Part shown: positions 62,359 through 64,000 of the stretch, piece by piece | Layout: each line of letters opens with the position of its first letter | Numbering within the stretch: the first letter of the stretch is position 1 | Origin: Protostelium mycophagum | Taxonomy: Eukaryota > Evosea > Variosea > Protosteliida > Protosteliaceae | DNA: 64,000 bases | NCBI GenBank assembly: GCA_002081555.1 | Contig: MZNV01002747.1 | Coordinates: 1 to 64,000 of the forward strand | Reading direction: 5' to 3' | Program-made: the position numbers and the translations under genes | Notes under the pieces: generated by a model | Told to the model about the DNA's origin: nothing | What the model saw: only the letters and a program-made list of their open reading frames with translations | The model's database searches: none

Positions 62359-63723
62359 CTAAGCTGATTGGTCTACTCTGCTGTCTGCTAGCAACATCTT
62401 CACTACATCTGTATGCCCCCATTTTAATGCCATTCTGATTGCTTCATTGTCCTGATCTGATGGATCTACTCTCTTGTCTGCAAGTAACATCCTGACTATC
62501 TCTGTATATCCATAATATGCTGCCATCCTTATTGCTTCATTGTTCTGATCTGATGGATCCACTCTGTCATCTGCCAGCAACATCCTGACTATCTCTGAAT
62601 GTCCGCTGTATGATGCCATTCTTATTGATTCATTGTTCCAATTTGATGGATCTACTCTCTTGTCTGCAAGCAACATCTTCACTATCTCTACATGTCCATG
62701 AAATGATGCCGTTTCATTGCTGTCATCTGGGTCTACTCTGCTATCTGCAAGCAGTATCTTCACTACCTCTGTATGTCCATGTTCTAATGCCTCATTTACT
62801 GCATCATTGTTCTGATCTGATGGATCTACTCTTCTATCTGCAAGTAAGATCTCTACAGTCTCTACATGTCCATTCTTTGATGCCATCCTTATTGCATAGT
62901 TGTTATAATATGATGGATCCACTCTGCTATCTGCAAGCAGTATCTTCAAAACCCCTGCATGACCCTTGATTGAACTGGAGATTAATGCACTATTGTTCTG
63001 ATCTGATGGATCTACTCTCTTGTCTGCAAGTAACATCTTCACTATCTCTATATGTCCATTAAATGATGCCCAATTTGATGCTTCATTGTTATCATCTGAT
63101 GGATCTACTCTTTTGTCTGCAAGCAACATCTTCACTATCTCTATATGCCCACGAGAAGATGCCCACCTAATTGCAGTATTGTCCTGATCTGATGGATCCA
63201 CTCTCGTATCTGTAAGTAACATCTTGACTATCTCTGTATGTCCATCATGTGATGCCCACTTTATGGCGAAATTGTTCCCATCTGATGGGTCTACTCTGCT
63301 GTCTGCAAGCAGTATCTTCACTACCTCTGTATGTCCATTCTTTGATGCTATCTTGATGGGAAGGTTGTTATCCACTGCTGGATCCACACCATATCTTTGT
63401 AAAAGCTGTATAAATTCTGCACACATCATCATGTAGTGATGAGGTGCTAAAAAGAAACCATCCACTATCACTCATCAGAAATGACTACACCAACAACGTT
63501 TGTCAAAATACACAAAATAAACCTCACCTAACTCTCTCCACTTTCTGCATACTGTCCTGAGCTTCACAAATGATATATTTCTAGGTGTTCTGGCCTCATA
63601 TTTTCCTTTCTTATCATCACTGTGCATTTCCGCTTTGTCCTCTATGTCATAGAGGATCACCATCAAAATATTTCTTGTCATATCAAGACTTGATGCGATC
63701 AGTCCATTGTCCATCTCATCCAT
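62359..63723 (-). CDS. F-box-like/ankyrin-repeat protein
   Basis: Exon 1 from 63723 reads MDEMDNGLIASSLDMTRNIL and ends with SFVKLRTVCRKWREL, the tail of an F-box-like helix. A donor GTTAG|GTGAGG and a TTTTTAG acceptor join in phase to APHHYMMMCAEFIQLL. About eleven to twelve ankyrin repeats follow with the consensus NNxAIRxASxxGHTEIVKMLLADxRVDPSD, ending LLADSRVDQSA at 62359. One repeat (VDPDDSNETASFHG) is four residues short. F-box/ankyrin proteins usually select substrates for SCF ubiquitin ligases, and this repeat style forms large families in amoebae and in amoeba-infecting giant viruses. The intron and F-box-like exon favour a host gene. The F-box call is tentative; the ankyrin call is certain. 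Confidence 0.8.
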
Positions 63724-64000
63724 CTCTTTGTTGATTTCTGGTTGAGCGATGTTGAGATGTTGGAAAAGTGGATCTCGTTGTTTTCGGCATTTTTCTTTTC
63801 CGCCATACCTCGATGTTGATTAAATATGCGATTGAATGAATGTTGAGTGGGACGATGCTGGACCGAACGCAAGAATCAAGAGTGAGGAAGGAGAGTTGCG
63901 CTGTGTGTCTTGATAAAATGTATTTTCGATTGCCGCAAAAGGCTTGCCACTGACACCTTAGCTGCGCACTGGCGAGTAATGTTGTGCGCCAAAGAAATTC

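Overview
This window looks like a compact protist nuclear genome, most likely an amoebozoan and possibly a protosteloid amoeba. The evidence is that nearly every gene is split by GT-AG introns of about 40-60 nt, intergenic gaps are often only 10-400 bp, genes lie on both strands, and the gene mix is eukaryotic (HORMA, SH2, RasGEF, PAK, cytochrome c). Receptor tyrosine kinases and a CudA/Rel-like factor point towards Amoebozoa. The species call is inference. Exon joins were read by eye from splice consensus and conserved protein motifs, so outer coordinates are firmer than inner ones.

Layout: 1-1.8 kb, a diverged GH72 glucanosyltransferase paralogue with an internal 86-bp duplication. 2.8-4.4 kb (-), a protein with a DNMT1-type RFTS domain. 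5.2-12.4 kb (+), a receptor tyrosine kinase with a Pmp-like beta-helix ectodomain. 12.5-13.6 kb (+), a zf-4CXXC_R1 zinc-finger protein. 13.8-16.1 kb (-), a PH-CRIB-kinase PAK. 16.5-18.3 kb (-), a queuosine salvage enzyme. 18.3-19.6 kb, small genes. 19.9-24.0 kb (-), an SH2 adaptor with a YGxxP repeat tail. 24.7-26.2 kb (-), a Rel/CudA-like factor with an IPT domain. 26.5-28.4 kb (-), a secreted LPMO-like protein with a bulb-type lectin domain. 29.1-31.4 kb (-), a YchF-type NTPase with a TGS domain. 32.0-33.9 kb (+), a meiotic HORMA protein. 34.1-37.8 kb (-), SH3-SH3-RasGEF. 38.0-38.5 kb (-), a four-CX9C protein. 38.6-39.8 kb (-), triosephosphate isomerase. 40.3-41.6 kb (-), a charged V/P/Q-rich protein. 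42.9-43.8 kb (-), bacterial-type xanthine phosphoribosyltransferase, head to head with a type I membrane protein. 44.9-45.3 kb (-), cytochrome c. 46.1-56.9 kb (+), a second, larger receptor tyrosine kinase (LRR, IPT, PAN, mucin, beta-helix, TM, kinase). 57.0-59.6 kb (-), an intact GH72-X8 enzyme with three Cys-rich carbohydrate-binding modules. 60.0-62.4 kb, an AT-rich block without a recognisable gene. 62.4-63.7 kb (-), an F-box-like/ankyrin protein.

Two themes stand out. First, many steps of a phosphotyrosine-Ras-Rho pathway lie together: two receptor tyrosine kinases, an SH2 adaptor with repeated tyrosine motifs, an SH3-RasGEF, a PAK and an Ig-fold transcription factor. Second, GH72 enzymes and a secreted LPMO-like lectin suggest glucan/chitin chemistry, either in the cell's own wall or in feeding on fungi. 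At the DNA level the window is peppered with short words, chiefly CTACAACG/CGTTGTAG and TTTCCCGCC/GGCGGGAAA, at far more than chance frequency and often inside introns.
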